A stretch of 64,000 bases of DNA from Pantoea agglomerans NBRC 102470 (lineage in GTDB: Bacteria > Pseudomonadota > Gammaproteobacteria > Enterobacterales > Enterobacteriaceae). The notes beneath the pieces were generated by a model. The model was given only the letters and a program-made list of their open reading frames with translations, was not told where the DNA came from and did no database searches. The position numbers were made by a program, and so were the translations under genes. Shown here piece by piece: positions 19,203-28,068 of this stretch. Numbering within the stretch: the stretch's first letter is position 1; the number at the start of each line of letters is the position of its first letter. The stretch is taken from NCBI RefSeq assembly GCF_001598475.1, contig NZ_BCZA01000012.1, positions 1 to 64,000 on the forward strand, in the 5' to 3' direction.

Positions 19203-20162
19203 TTACATTCCTGATGTCAGCGTAATGAACAGCGGTAATGACAAAATACAGAGAATAGAGCTGAGCAGCAGCACAGCCTCTGCATCCGGCGACTGCACGC
19301 CAAAGCGGTTGCCAAACACCACCCCGAAGAAACCGGCGGAGAGCGCAATCATCAGAATGGCGGTAATTGCCACAGGACCGCTGAGACCCAATGCCAGCAC
19401 CAGACCCCAGGCGATAAAGGGCTGAATCAGCAGTTTAGTTACCGTGCCGACGCCCACCACCGCGTTGAGTTTCAGTTTGCGTGCCGACAGGATGACACCG
19501 GTCAGGAAGAGTGCAGCGGCGGTGGCAGCCAGACCCAGCGGTTTGATGGCGGCCAGCACCAGATCAGGCATTTTAACGCCCAGCGCTGATAACACCACGC
19601 CAATCAACGGTCCCAGTACGATCGGTTTTTTCACAGAACGCCACATCAGAATTGGCAGCATGGTCAGGGTTGAACCGTGTTCGGTGCCATCGGCAAACGC
19701 TTTTTCACGTTCCAGAATCAGCAGGCAAAGCGGTGTAAGCAGCACTGAACCACAGGCGATGGAGACCGCTACCGAGAGCGAAGTGGCACCATTTTCACCC
19801 AGCACGCTGGCCAGAATGGGCAGGCCCAGCGCGGCGTAATTTGGCAGCGCCACCGTCAGTGTCAGCACAGCCGCATCCTGCGGTGACTTTTTGAAAACTT
19901 TTGTAGCCGCGAAATAGACAGCTCCATAGGTAATCCACATTGCGCCGGTAATAACCACAATCAGCGGCCATTGCGCCACGATGCCCGGCCAGGGCGTTTG
20001 TACCGTGGCACTGAACAGCGCGGCGGGCAGCGCAAAATCCATGACGAAAATATTCAGCAGAGAGACGTCTTTGTTGTTGACCATTCCGGCCTTACCGGCC
20101 CAGAAACCCAGCAGCATGATGACAAAAATCGGAGCAAGGGCATGAACAATTATATAAATCAT
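19203..20162 (-). CDS. mdcF: Malonate transporter MdcF (auxin efflux carrier family)
   Basis: A 319-residue membrane protein of the AEC family with about ten hydrophobic spans and the typical crossover regions around GFFGVVFGNRFG and VALPNYAALGLPI. In Klebsiella mdcF is placed in the same position and is assigned to malonate uptake. The ribosome site is ACAGGTGATTT before the ATG. A 133-base gap with a strong hairpin separates it from mdcE, unlike the tight spacing elsewhere in the cluster. Direction of transport is not visible from sequence. Confidence 0.9.
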   Translation of the reverse strand: MIYIIVHALAPIFVIMLLGFWAGKAGMVNNKDVSLLNIFVMDFALPAALFSATVQTPWPGIVAQWPLIVVITGAMWITYGAVYFAATKVFKKSPQDAAVLTLTVALPNYAALGLPILASVLGENGATSLSVAVSIACGSVLLTPLCLLILEREKAFADGTEHGSTLTMLPILMWRSVKKPIVLGPLIGVVLSALGVKMPDLVLAAIKPLGLAATAAALFLTGVILSARKLKLNAVVGVGTVTKLLIQPFIAWGLVLALGLSGPVAITAILMIALSAGFFGVVFGNRFGVQSPDAEAVLLLSSILCILSLPLFITLTSGM

Positions 20163-20233
20163 AAATCACCTGTATTTAAGAAAGAATTTTCTGTTAACAG
20201 CGATGTTTATAATTCTGAACACGGCCACTGCCC

Positions 20234-20259
20234 CGGGGCGCACTTAGCAATGCGCCCCG
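20234..20259 (-). other. Hairpin between mdcE and mdcF
   Basis: CGGGGCGCA (20234-20242) and TGCGCCCCG (20251-20259) pair over nine bases around an 8-base loop, in the only sizeable gap of the mdc cluster. There is no T-run. It may be an mRNA-processing or partial-termination point lowering expression of mdcFGH relative to the enzyme subunits. Confidence 0.55.
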
Positions 20260-20295
20260 TCAGACCGGTTTCGGCAGGTTTATTTTTTTATTTAA

Positions 20296-21096
20296 TTACC
20301 AGGTTGCGCGCATCCGCTCGCGAACCAGGGAGGAGCTGTGGCGATTGGATGCGCCCAGCCGGTTTTTCAGGCTCGGATCCTGACGCGCATCGCTAATGGC
20401 TTTCTGCAACGCGATCTCGACCATCGCCACATCGGCGTCAGAAGGCGCATCGGGATTGGCCACGTTCAGCAGATCGGAGAGCAGACCCAGCGTGGCGAAG
20501 TTATTCACGTCATAGGCCATCGGCGGAATGGTCGCCGCCAGTTTCTCCAGCGCCTCCACCGAACGCAGCGTGATACGCGCGGCGGACTCTTTACCCATCG
20601 CGTGCACCAGCACACCCTGATCGTTGAGCGCAATCAGGCGGTTGGCCTGATAACCGTGCGCCAGGAAGGCACCAGACATCGCTTTGCCAACAATCAGCCC
20701 AATCACCGGATGACCCGCAAGGCGTGCTTTGGCATAAGCGCCTGCAGCCCCGGCCAGCGCCTGATGAATACCGAACGCCTCTTCGCGACGACCATAGGCC
20801 TGACTCGGCACGTCGATCACCGCCACAATCGGGCGTTTCACGTCGCTGTTCTTGTCCTCTTCCAGCGTTTCATTCACCACTTTCGCCAGCGTCCAGCCTT
20901 CCAGCAGACCGACTTCGCCCTGCGCGGCACGCGGATAGTGGTTTTGTGCATCGGGCACCACGGCGATAAAGCGCACGCTTTCGCCATTAAGTTCACCGTC
21001 CGCCACCTGGACAGAGGCGCACAGGCCGCTGAGGCGCTGCGCATCAGGTGCAAGTTTTTCCAGCCAGATTGCACCGCGGCTGTTTGTCTGGGTCAT
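20296..21096 (-). CDS. mdcE: Malonate decarboxylase gamma subunit MdcE
   Basis: With MdcD it forms the biotin-independent malonyl-S-ACP decarboxylase, releasing CO2 and leaving acetyl-S-ACP. The 266-residue protein has the carboxyltransferase (crotonase-like) fold of acetyl-CoA carboxylase alpha type, with GLIVGKAMSGAFLAHGYQA around residues 132-150 forming the oxyanion region. The initiation codon shares a base with the mdcD stop (TAATG-type junction). Biotin-carrier or sodium-pump genes are not present, so this is the soluble type. Confidence 0.94.
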   Translation of the reverse strand: MTQTNSRGAIWLEKLAPDAQRLSGLCASVQVADGELNGESVRFIAVVPDAQNHYPRAAQGEVGLLEGWTLAKVVNETLEEDKNSDVKRPIVAVIDVPSQAYGRREEAFGIHQALAGAAGAYAKARLAGHPVIGLIVGKAMSGAFLAHGYQANRLIALNDQGVLVHAMGKESAARITLRSVEALEKLAATIPPMAYDVNNFATLGLLSDLLNVANPDAPSDADVAMVEIALQKAISDARQDPSLKNRLGASNRHSSSLVRERMRATW

Positions 21097-21929
21097 TATT
21101 TATCCTCCCGGGCGAAAAGCTGTTTAATCTGCGCCGTGTCCGCCTGCTGACGGGTGTCGAACTGCGTCAGACGTGGCAGGAAATCGGCATATTTATCGCT
21201 GCGGTGCTGCGCCGGAACACCTTTAGCGATGAAGTCATTCATCGCACTTTTAACCGCATTGACGCCATCACCGACCAGCGCATCGACCAGGCCGCTGGCG
21301 TAGCGGATTTCACCGCCGGTCATGCTCCAGATAAACGGGCGATCGCGCGAGTCATACTCTTCAATGCCCGCTTCCTGCTCAATCACCTGCGGACCGTTCA
21401 GCCCCAGGCGCGCTTCACGCGTCACAATCAGGTAGCTGCACAGCGCAGCGGCGATGGACATCCCGCCAAAGCAGCCGACGGTACCGGCAATAATGCCGAT
21501 AACCGGGGTATAGCGGCGCAGATCGACAATCGCGGCATGAATATCGGCAATCGCCGCCAGCCCCAGATTTGCTTCCTGTAAACGCACGCCGCCGGTTTCC
21601 AGGCAGAGCACCGCCTGAGTGGGTATTCCATTGCGGTTGTCTTCGGCTGCCAGTTCCAGCGCCGCCGCCATTTTGGCACCGGAGACTTCGCCCATGCTGC
21701 CACCCTGGAAGGTGCCTTCAATGGCGATAACCACCGCAGGCTGCCCGTTCAGCGTGCCGCGTGCCACCACCATGCCGTCATCTGACTGCGGCACCACACC
21801 CTGCGGGGCCAGCCACGGCGACATGATGCCTTCGAAAGGATCCAGCAGTTCGCGATAGCTGCCGTCGTCCAGCAGTGCACGGGCGCGCTCACGGGCGCGT
21901 AATTCAATAAAACTGGCATCGTTACGCAT
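21096..21929 (-). CDS. mdcD: Malonate decarboxylase beta subunit MdcD
   Basis: Partner of MdcE in malonyl-ACP decarboxylation. The 277-residue protein is a carboxyltransferase-beta-like domain, with GGSMGEVSGAKMAAALELA near 76-94, LETGGVRLQEANLGL and GTVGCFGGMSIAAALCSY typical of the family. It overlaps the mdcC end by eight bases and touches mdcE, so the acyl carrier protein and both decarboxylase subunits are translated as a block. Confidence 0.94.
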   Translation of the reverse strand: MRNDASFIELRARERARALLDDGSYRELLDPFEGIMSPWLAPQGVVPQSDDGMVVARGTLNGQPAVVIAIEGTFQGGSMGEVSGAKMAAALELAAEDNRNGIPTQAVLCLETGGVRLQEANLGLAAIADIHAAIVDLRRYTPVIGIIAGTVGCFGGMSIAAALCSYLIVTREARLGLNGPQVIEQEAGIEEYDSRDRPFIWSMTGGEIRYASGLVDALVGDGVNAVKSAMNDFIAKGVPAQHRSDKYADFLPRLTQFDTRQQADTAQIKQLFAREDK

Positions 21930-22221
21930 GGCTCACCTCCTCAAAAACCTGTTCAATACGGATACGCGCCACGCCGGGTGTCGCGCCGAAATCGTGAATA
22001 ATCAGCTTTCCGGCAGGCAGACCGTTGGTTAAATTCAGGCGGTCAAACAGCGCCTTCCAGCGGGCGTCGCTGTTATCCAGTGAGGTGGTGATATCAATGC
22101 TAAGCGTTTGTCCTTCAGTTGCGGTGTACAGCACTTCCATATCACCGGAACCAACGACCCCTGCCAGAGCTTTACCGCTGAGTGAGCGGTTAGCAGGTAA
22201 AGATAATGTGATGTGTTCCAT
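21922..22221 (-). CDS. mdcC: Malonate decarboxylase acyl carrier protein MdcC (delta subunit)
   Basis: The 99-residue carrier protein holds the 2'-(5''-phosphoribosyl)-3'-dephospho-CoA group on which acetyl is exchanged for malonyl and decarboxylated. The attachment serine is Ser25 in VVGSGDMEVL, the position known for Klebsiella MdcC. It lies 8 bases after mdcB and overlaps mdcD. Its small size and the surrounding mdc genes make the call secure. Confidence 0.94.
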   Translation of the reverse strand: MEHITLSLPANRSLSGKALAGVVGSGDMEVLYTATEGQTLSIDITTSLDNSDARWKALFDRLNLTNGLPAGKLIIHDFGATPGVARIRIEQVFEEVSHA

Positions 22222-22229
22222 AATGGCCT

Positions 22230-23090
22230 CTAGAAATAAGAATGTTCAGGTGAACAGACCCGATCAATGAACAGCGTCGCGGCCAGCAAATCGGCGGCCC
22301 CGCCAGGCGAAGCGTTGAGCGACAGCATGCGCTGATCGAGCTGCGCCAGCGCCTTCTGGCCGCCTGCTGTGCGACAGCCGCCAGACAGCAGCACGGCGCG
22401 TGCTCCCTGCTGCATCGCTTTCAGTCCGGTCATACCGGCCCGTGACAGCACGCAGGTATCGCTGAGCGAGGTCATGATCGCCATCAGCGCATCAAGACGG
22501 GCTTCACTTTCACTGGCACCCGTTGCACGACTGGTCATCAGTTGTGGCAGCGCCAGCTTCATCACGTGAGGAAACGCCTGTTGCGCCTCTTCGCGTGCGC
22601 CGGGCACCTGATAGCGGTGCGTCGCTTTTAACCCTTTGCTGAACAGTTTTGGCGCGGCGCGGTCGGGCAGGCTGGCCAGCGCGGCTGCGGTGCGGGTCAG
22701 CTGGTCGGCACTGGCCGCGCCACCGTGCATGGCTGCAGCACTGACCAGCAGTCCCAGCGCCCAGATCGCACCCCGATGGGTGTTGACGCCGCCGGTTGCC
22801 GCCATCATCTGCTGTTCACCGTCACGGCCCAGCCGACCCACCGTTTCGCGCAGGGCAATATCAGCAGGGCGCAGCCAGCTGTGACGGGCCAGCGCCAGAA
22901 AGGTCGGCACAAGGCTGTGAGCGGAACGCTCCATCAGCGCCAGCGTCAGGTCCTGATGCGCGCCGTTTCCCCGACTGTCTACCAGACCCGGCTTGGGGCT
23001 TAGCCGCGCTTCATCGGTCAGACAATCGCGCGCAATCATCGCCAGCTGGCTGGCCTGCGCCTCGGTTTGAGTCTGCGACAGAAGTTTCAT
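22230..23090 (-). CDS. mdcB: Triphosphoribosyl-dephospho-CoA synthase MdcB
   Basis: Makes the prosthetic-group precursor from ATP and dephospho-CoA, for use by MdcG. The protein has 286 residues and is homologous to CitG. Conserved segments include LSPKPGLVDSRGNGAHQDL near 32-50 and GGVNTHRGAIWALGLL near 99-114. Its ATG overlaps the mdcA stop by one base (TAATG). The presence of both MdcB and MdcG means the cluster encodes its own cofactor pathway. Confidence 0.94.
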   Translation of the reverse strand: MKLLSQTQTEAQASQLAMIARDCLTDEARLSPKPGLVDSRGNGAHQDLTLALMERSAHSLVPTFLALARHSWLRPADIALRETVGRLGRDGEQQMMAATGGVNTHRGAIWALGLLVSAAAMHGGAASADQLTRTAAALASLPDRAAPKLFSKGLKATHRYQVPGAREEAQQAFPHVMKLALPQLMTSRATGASESEARLDALMAIMTSLSDTCVLSRAGMTGLKAMQQGARAVLLSGGCRTAGGQKALAQLDQRMLSLNASPGGAADLLAATLFIDRVCSPEHSYF

Positions 23091-24745
23091 TACCAGCTCC
23101 GGAATTTTGCCGGTGGGTTATAAAGACCACCCGACCATTCCACCAGGTCAGAGACGCTGCTGGCGGCGAGCAGTGAGCGGGTCGCATCTGAACGATGAAT
23201 GCCCATATCTTCCGGATAGACCACTTTGCCGCTTTTACGCAGGGCCGCCACGCGTGCCGCATCGACGCCAAGGCCGATATCGGTGATGCCGGCTACCGCA
23301 GCGACCATCGCACGGCGCTCTTCAAGGCTTTCCGCGCGATAGAGATAGGCAATACCCTCTTCGGTCAGCACGTGGGTGACGTCATCGCCATAGATCATCA
23401 CGGGTGCCAGCGGCATACCGGTCGATTTCGCCACTTCAACGGCATCTAGCGTTTCAACAAAGGTCGGTTTGGCACCGGCCTGGAAGGTTTCCACCATCTG
23501 AACCACCAGTTTTTTACCGCGCTGCATCGGGTCCGGTTCGGTGATCATATTGAGCCATGCAGGCGTGGCATGGCGTCGGCCGTGCGGATCGTGGCCCATG
23601 TTAGGCGCACCGCCGAACCCGGAAAGGCGACCGCGGGTCACGGTTGAGGAGTTTGCCAGGCCATCGACCTGCAGGGTGGCACCGATAAACATATCCACCG
23701 CATACTGACCTGCCAGCTGACAGAAGGCGCGGTTAGAGCGCATAGAGCCGTCGCTGCCGGTGAAGAAGATATCGGGACGGGCGCGAATGTACTCTTCCAT
23801 GCCCAGTTCGCCACCGAAGCAGTGCACGCTTTCAACCCAGCCGCTCTCAATCGCCGGGATCAGCGTCGGATGCGGGTTAAGGGTCCAGTGCTTACAGATT
23901 TTGCCTTTCAGGCCGAGTTGTTCGCCGTAGGTAGGCAGCAGCAGTTCGATCGCGGCGGTGTTAAAACCGATACCGTGGTTAAGTGACTGCACCTGATGTT
24001 CGGCGTAAATGCCTTTAATCGCCATCATCGCCATCAGGATATGTTCCTGCTTAATCAGGCGCGGATCGCGGGTAAACAGCGGTTCGATAAAGAAAGGTTT
24101 ATCGGCTACGACGATGTAATCGATCCAGGAGCCGGGAATATCGACGCGGGGCAGGTCGGTCTCGTCATCGACCAGCTCATTTACCTGGGCAATCACGATA
24201 CCGTCACGGAACGCGGCGGCTTCCACCAGGGCAGGCGTATCTTCAGTACTCGGGCCGGTGTAAAGGTTGCCTTTGCGGTCAGCTTTATAACCGGCAATCA
24301 GCGCGACGTTTGGACTCAGATCGACATAAAGGCGGGAATAGAGTTCGATATAGGTGTGGATTGCGCCTATTTCCAGCTGACCATCTTCTAACAACTGAGA
24401 AATACGCAGACTTTGCGGACCGGAAAAAGAGAAGTCGAGTTTACGCGCAATGCCTTTTTCGAAAATATCCAGATGCTCACTGCGACCCACGCTCGGCATA
24501 ATCATATGCAGGTCGTGTACTATCGCCGGATTAACCTCAGCCAGGGTACGTGATAAAAAATCGGCCTGCTTCTGGTTATTCCCTTCCAGTACCACCCGGT
24601 CGCCCGGTGCAATCAGTTTTTCAAATGCTTCTACAGCTCTTTCAGTAGGAATGACTTTGCCATCAACAGGGAAGGATGCCAGACGACGCGCTTTTTCACT
24701 GCGGCGTGTGTTCCATTCCCGGGCAGGCGTTTGGCCTGTGTTCAT
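23090..24745 (-). CDS. mdcA: Malonate decarboxylase alpha subunit MdcA
   Basis: Acetyl-S-ACP:malonate ACP transferase: swaps the acetyl group on MdcC for malonate, releasing acetate. The 551-residue protein is of the CoA-transferase-like type. Characteristic segments include VVLEGNNQKQADFLSRTL near 50-67 and the RGRLSGFGGAPNMGHDPHGR motif in the second half. First gene of the mdc operon, with a strong ribosome site AGGAGG (complement at 24751-24756). It has the 380-base promoter region upstream to itself. Confidence 0.95.
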   Translation of the reverse strand: MNTGQTPAREWNTRRSEKARRLASFPVDGKVIPTERAVEAFEKLIAPGDRVVLEGNNQKQADFLSRTLAEVNPAIVHDLHMIMPSVGRSEHLDIFEKGIARKLDFSFSGPQSLRISQLLEDGQLEIGAIHTYIELYSRLYVDLSPNVALIAGYKADRKGNLYTGPSTEDTPALVEAAAFRDGIVIAQVNELVDDETDLPRVDIPGSWIDYIVVADKPFFIEPLFTRDPRLIKQEHILMAMMAIKGIYAEHQVQSLNHGIGFNTAAIELLLPTYGEQLGLKGKICKHWTLNPHPTLIPAIESGWVESVHCFGGELGMEEYIRARPDIFFTGSDGSMRSNRAFCQLAGQYAVDMFIGATLQVDGLANSSTVTRGRLSGFGGAPNMGHDPHGRRHATPAWLNMITEPDPMQRGKKLVVQMVETFQAGAKPTFVETLDAVEVAKSTGMPLAPVMIYGDDVTHVLTEEGIAYLYRAESLEERRAMVAAVAGITDIGLGVDAARVAALRKSGKVVYPEDMGIHRSDATRSLLAASSVSDLVEWSGGLYNPPAKFRSW

Positions 24746-25073
24746 TTCAACCTCCTGATTAAAATAACGGTTGTTTCGTTTTTACTGAGGAAAGTTTGTG
24801 CTTTCTGATGACGTCGTTCAATTAAGCAAAAAGCCTGAACGTTATATTTACAGTAACAATAGGATGTGAACGTTTTGATATGCGAAGCAGAAAGAGTTGA
24901 GTTTAGGCGCTGACCAAAAATGTGATCGCATAAACGGATTTCTGTATAAAAAATGGTTTGAGCCTGGCATTTTTAATAAAAAGTTCGTCGTACAAAAATA
25001 AACTCTGCTACACGCTGAAAAGCGCAACCTGTTGGATCAGCACCCGGATTCACCGACCCGCTATCGCAGACAT
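24746..25073 (-). promoter_or_regulatory. mdc operon promoter region with candidate MdcR site
   Basis: A gene-free, AT-rich stretch between glpD's terminator and mdcA. GTTATATTTACAGTAAC (24841-24857) is a dyad, GTTA-N9-TAAC, and contains the T-N11-A pattern favoured by LysR-type regulators. GAACGTT occurs twice, at 24837-24843 and 24868-24874, 31 bases apart, about three helical turns. These are reasonable MdcR or co-regulator targets, but no consensus was available to test them. The remainder shows nothing gene-like. Confidence 0.45.
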
Positions 25074-25099
25074 AAAAAAAGCAGGCCGAAGCCTGCTTT
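25074..25099 (-). terminator. Rho-independent terminator of glpD
   Basis: Read on the minus strand, AAAGCAGGC-TTCG-GCCTGCTTT forms a 9-base stem with a stable TTCG loop, followed by a run of T residues (complement of A74-A80 in 25074-25080). It lies 28 bases after the glpD stop. Confidence 0.93.
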
Positions 25100-25126
25100 C
25101 TGATTCTTTAGTTAGTTACTGTCCGT

Positions 25127-26632
25127 TTATGATGCCAGCGACAGGGCGGGTTTAGCTTTCGCTGCCAGCCACTCGGTGACTCGCGCCTGCTGCTCTTTGG
25201 TCAGCCACATGCCCTGTTTGGTACGACGCCAGATAGCATCATCCAGCTCACGAACCCACTCATGCTGCACCAGGTAGCGTAATTCTGCTTCGTAAAACTC
25301 GTGACCGAAGTTCTCGCCCAGATCGTCCAGGCTTTTCGCGCCAGCCAGCAGGGTTTCAGTGCTGCTGCCGTAGGTGCGCGAGAAGTGGCGCGCCATATTT
25401 TCACTGATAAACGGATAGCGACGACGCAGGCTGGCCGCATAATCTTCACGGGTGCCGGAGATATTTCCGCCTGGCAACACGCAGTTCTTCGTCCATGCCG
25501 GGCCCGCGTTCGGGTAGTACTTCGCCAGTTTCTCCAGCGCATGTTCTGCCAGCTTACGGTAGGTGGTCAGCTTGCCGCCAAACACCGACAGCAGCGGAGC
25601 CTGACCATTATCGTCGCGCACATCCAGGGTGTAATCACGAGTTATCGCCTGTGGCGAATCGGATTCGTCATCACACAGCGGACGGACACCGGAATAGGAC
25701 CAGACGATATCGTCAGCGGTCAGCTGCTTTTTAAAGTGTCCGTTGAACACTTTCAGCAGATAGTCGGTCTCGCTGTCATCAATATTGACGTTTTTCGGAT
25801 CGCCTTTGTACTCGACGTCGGTGGTACCGATGATAGAGAACTCATCCATCCACGGGATGACAAACACGATGCGGTTATCTTCGTTCTGCAGAATGTAAGC
25901 CTGCTTTTCGGTATGGACGCGTGGCACCACGATGTGGCTGCCCTTGATCAGGCGAATACCGTAAGGCGATTTCAGCTTCAGGCTGTCGTCGAACAGCTGT
26001 TTGACCCACGGGCCGGCAGCATTGACCAGGCCTTTCGCCTGCCAGGTAAAGGTTTTACCGCTGTCGACATCTTCCGCTTCGACCTTCCACAGGCCGCCTT
26101 CACGCCAGGCACGGGTCACGCGGGTGCGGGTACGGACTTCGCCGCCACGCTTCACGACTTCCTGTGCGTTCAGTACCACCATGCGGGCATCATCGACCCA
26201 GCAGTCAGAATATTCGAATCCGCGCGTGATTTCCGGCTTCAGGGCCGAATCCGCGCCAAATCGCAAACTTTTGCTGCCTGGCAGACTGGTACGCTTGCCA
26301 AGATGGTCATACATAAACAGGCCGGTACGGATCATCCACGCCGGACGCAGATGCGGACGATGCGGCAGACGGAAGCGCATCGGGAACGCCAGATGCGGAG
26401 CCATTTTCAGCAGCACTTCACGCTCGGCCAGTGCTTCACTGACCAGACGGAATTCGTAATGTTCAAGGTAGCGCAAGCCGCCGTGAATCAGTTTTGAACT
26501 GGCAGAGGAGGTCGCGCAAGCCAGATCCCGCGCCTCCAGCATTAACACCGACAGTCCGCGTCCTGCAGCGTCTGCTGCAATGCCGGCACCGTTGATGCCG
26601 CCGCCGATCACGATCAGGTCTTTGGTTTCCAC
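25127..26632 (-). CDS. glpD: Aerobic glycerol-3-phosphate dehydrogenase GlpD
   Basis: Membrane-associated FAD enzyme that oxidises glycerol-3-phosphate to dihydroxyacetone phosphate and passes electrons to ubiquinone. The protein has 501 residues, the E. coli length. The FAD-binding GGGINGAGIAADAAGRG is at residues 11-27 and the GGKLTTYRKLAEHAL segment is in the C-terminal half. Tandem GlpR operators lie immediately upstream and a CRP-like site further out, so induction by glycerol-3-phosphate is predicted. Confidence 0.97.
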   Translation of the reverse strand: METKDLIVIGGGINGAGIAADAAGRGLSVLMLEARDLACATSSASSKLIHGGLRYLEHYEFRLVSEALAEREVLLKMAPHLAFPMRFRLPHRPHLRPAWMIRTGLFMYDHLGKRTSLPGSKSLRFGADSALKPEITRGFEYSDCWVDDARMVVLNAQEVVKRGGEVRTRTRVTRAWREGGLWKVEAEDVDSGKTFTWQAKGLVNAAGPWVKQLFDDSLKLKSPYGIRLIKGSHIVVPRVHTEKQAYILQNEDNRIVFVIPWMDEFSIIGTTDVEYKGDPKNVNIDDSETDYLLKVFNGHFKKQLTADDIVWSYSGVRPLCDDESDSPQAITRDYTLDVRDDNGQAPLLSVFGGKLTTYRKLAEHALEKLAKYYPNAGPAWTKNCVLPGGNISGTREDYAASLRRRYPFISENMARHFSRTYGSSTETLLAGAKSLDDLGENFGHEFYEAELRYLVQHEWVRELDDAIWRRTKQGMWLTKEQQARVTEWLAAKAKPALSLAS

Positions 26633-26644
26633 GTCATCTCCTCC

Positions 26645-26684
26645 GATGTTCGGAATAGTTCACTAATGTTCGTTTTCGAGCATA
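26645..26684 (-). promoter_or_regulatory. Tandem GlpR operators before glpD
   Basis: AATGTTCGTT (26665-26674) joined to TTCGAGCATA (26675-26684) fits the GlpR consensus WATKYTCGWW-WWCGAKMATW at every position. A second, weaker site directly abuts it: GATGTTCGGA (26645-26654), a good left half, with ATAGTTCACT (26655-26664), a poor right half. Tandem operators at glpD are known in E. coli. The pair sits just before the glpD ATG. Confidence 0.88.
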
Positions 26685-26740
26685 ATCATAATCGCAAACC
26701 AACATTGACGCCAGCTTTTAACCAGGTAAAAACATTTTTG

Positions 26741-26756
26741 CGTGATATAGCTAACA
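26741..26756. promoter_or_regulatory. CRP-like site between glpD and glpE
   Basis: CGTGA (26741-26745), six bases, then TAACA (26752-26756) match TGTGA-N6-TCACA at eight of ten positions. It lies about 109-124 bases from the glpD ATG and about 104-119 from that of glpE. CRP activation of glpD is established in E. coli; assignment to this site is inferred. Confidence 0.4.
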
Positions 26757-26859
26757 TTCTGCCCACCAAAAAAACCGATAGCCGTAACGATTGTCAGGTT
26801 ATCGGCGTGGATTCTCGGGTTACACTACGCGCTATTGTGACGCTGTTATGAGAGATCCC

Positions 26860-27186
26860 ATGGAAACGTTCGAATGTATTGATGTGCAGCAGGCGCAGGC
26901 GCGTCTGGCGCAGGGTGCGCTGCTGGTAGATATCCGCGATCCGCAAAGTTATGCCCTGGGTCATGCGGCCGGTGCGTTGCATCTGACCAACAGCAACCTC
27001 AGCGATTTTGTCACTGGTGCCGATCACAGCCTGCCGGTGCTGGTGATGTGCTATCACGGCAACAGCAGCAAAAGCGCGGCACAATATCTGCTGGGACAGG
27101 GCTTCAGCGCGGCGTACAGCATTGATGGCGGCTTTGATGCCTGGCGGGCTGCCTTTCCTCAGCAGGTTGCCCTCGGCAGCGAATAG
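26860..27186 (+). CDS. glpE: Thiosulfate sulfurtransferase GlpE (single-domain rhodanese)
   Basis: Transfers sulfur from thiosulfate to cyanide or thioredoxin through a persulfide on Cys64 in MCYHGNSS. The 108-residue cytoplasmic protein has the E. coli GlpE length. The frame opens at 26791, but the ATG at 26860 matches the family N-terminus (METFECIDV) and has GAGA just upstream. It begins the glpEGR run and is divergent from glpD. Confidence 0.95.
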   Translation: METFECIDVQQAQARLAQGALLVDIRDPQSYALGHAAGALHLTNSNLSDFVTGADHSLPVLVMCYHGNSSKSAAQYLLGQGFSAAYSIDGGFDAWRAAFPQQVALGSE

Positions 27187-27215
27187 ATTGCCGCTCGTCA
27201 CATGGAGAGTTACTG

Positions 27216-28037
27216 ATGCGCATTACTCAATTTAATCAGCCCCGCATGGCGCAGGCCTTTGTTGACTACATGGCGACGCGGGGCATCACGCTGCGTATTG
27301 AGCATGAAAATCACTACGTCATCATGCTGGATGATGAGAGCAAGATTTCACTGGTCGAAAACGAACTTCAGCAGTTTTTGCACGACCCTAACCATCCGCG
27401 TTATCAGGCCGCCAGCTGGCACAGCGGAAAAACCGACAGTGGCCTGCGCTATGAGCGCAGCAATATCTGGGCGAATATCCGTGAGCGTGCCGGTCCGCTG
27501 ACCATGACGCTGATGGTGCTCTGTATCGCGATATTTATTCTGATGCAGGTCATGGGCGATCGTACCGTGATGGCCTGGCTCTCCTGGCCGGATGCCGATC
27601 AGCATCTTCAGGTCTGGCGCTGGTTCAGCCATGCGCTGCTGCACTTTTCACTGCTGCACATTCTGTTTAATCTGATGTGGTGGTGGTATCTGGGCGGCGC
27701 GGTTGAGAAGCGACTTGGCAGCGGCAAACTCTTTGTCATCCTGCTGATTTCGGCTCTGCTCAGCGGCTGGCTGCAGGCGAAGTTCAGCGGCATCTGGTTT
27801 GGTGGCCTGTCGGGCGTGGTCTATGCCCTGATGGGTTACTGCTGGCTGCGCGGGGAGCGCGATCCCGACAGCGGCGTCTATCTTGAACGGGGATTGATCG
27901 GTTTTGCGCTGGTCTGGCTGGTGATTGGCTGGTTTGGCGTCTTTGGTCTGGCTATTGCCAACGCGGCGCACGTCGCCGGTCTGGTGGTCGGACTGGCGAT
28001 GGCGCTGGTGGATACGCGTAAAGTCACGCGTCGTTAG
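27216..28037 (+). CDS. glpG: Rhomboid protease GlpG
   Basis: Inner-membrane serine protease that cleaves transmembrane segments. The protein has 273 residues: a cytoplasmic N-terminal domain over about 90 residues, then six membrane helices. The catalytic dyad is Ser199 in [13 protein letters not shown] and His252 in ANAAHVAGL, and the [19 protein letters not shown] loop region is intact. It lies 29 bases after glpE and 31 before glpR. Confidence 0.96.
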   Translation: MRITQFNQPRMAQAFVDYMATRGITLRIEHENHYVIMLDDESKISLVENELQQFLHDPNHPRYQAASWHSGKTDSGLRYERSNIWANIRERAGPLTMTLMVLCIAIFILMQVMGDRTVMAWLSWPDADQHLQVWRWFSHALLHFSLLHILFNLMWWWYLGGAVEKRLGSGKLFVILLISALLSGWLQAKFSGIWFGGLSGVVYALMGYCWLRGERDPDSGVYLERGLIGFALVWLVIGWFGVFGLAIANAAHVAGLVVGLAMALVDTRKVTRR

Positions 28038-28068
28038 ACAGGATTATGCGGGTTAACAGGAGAGGAAC

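Noticed and set aside
25301-26497. A 398-codon open frame antisense to glpD
   Set aside because: Completely contained in glpD, without recognisable domains; explained as a shadow of the real gene.
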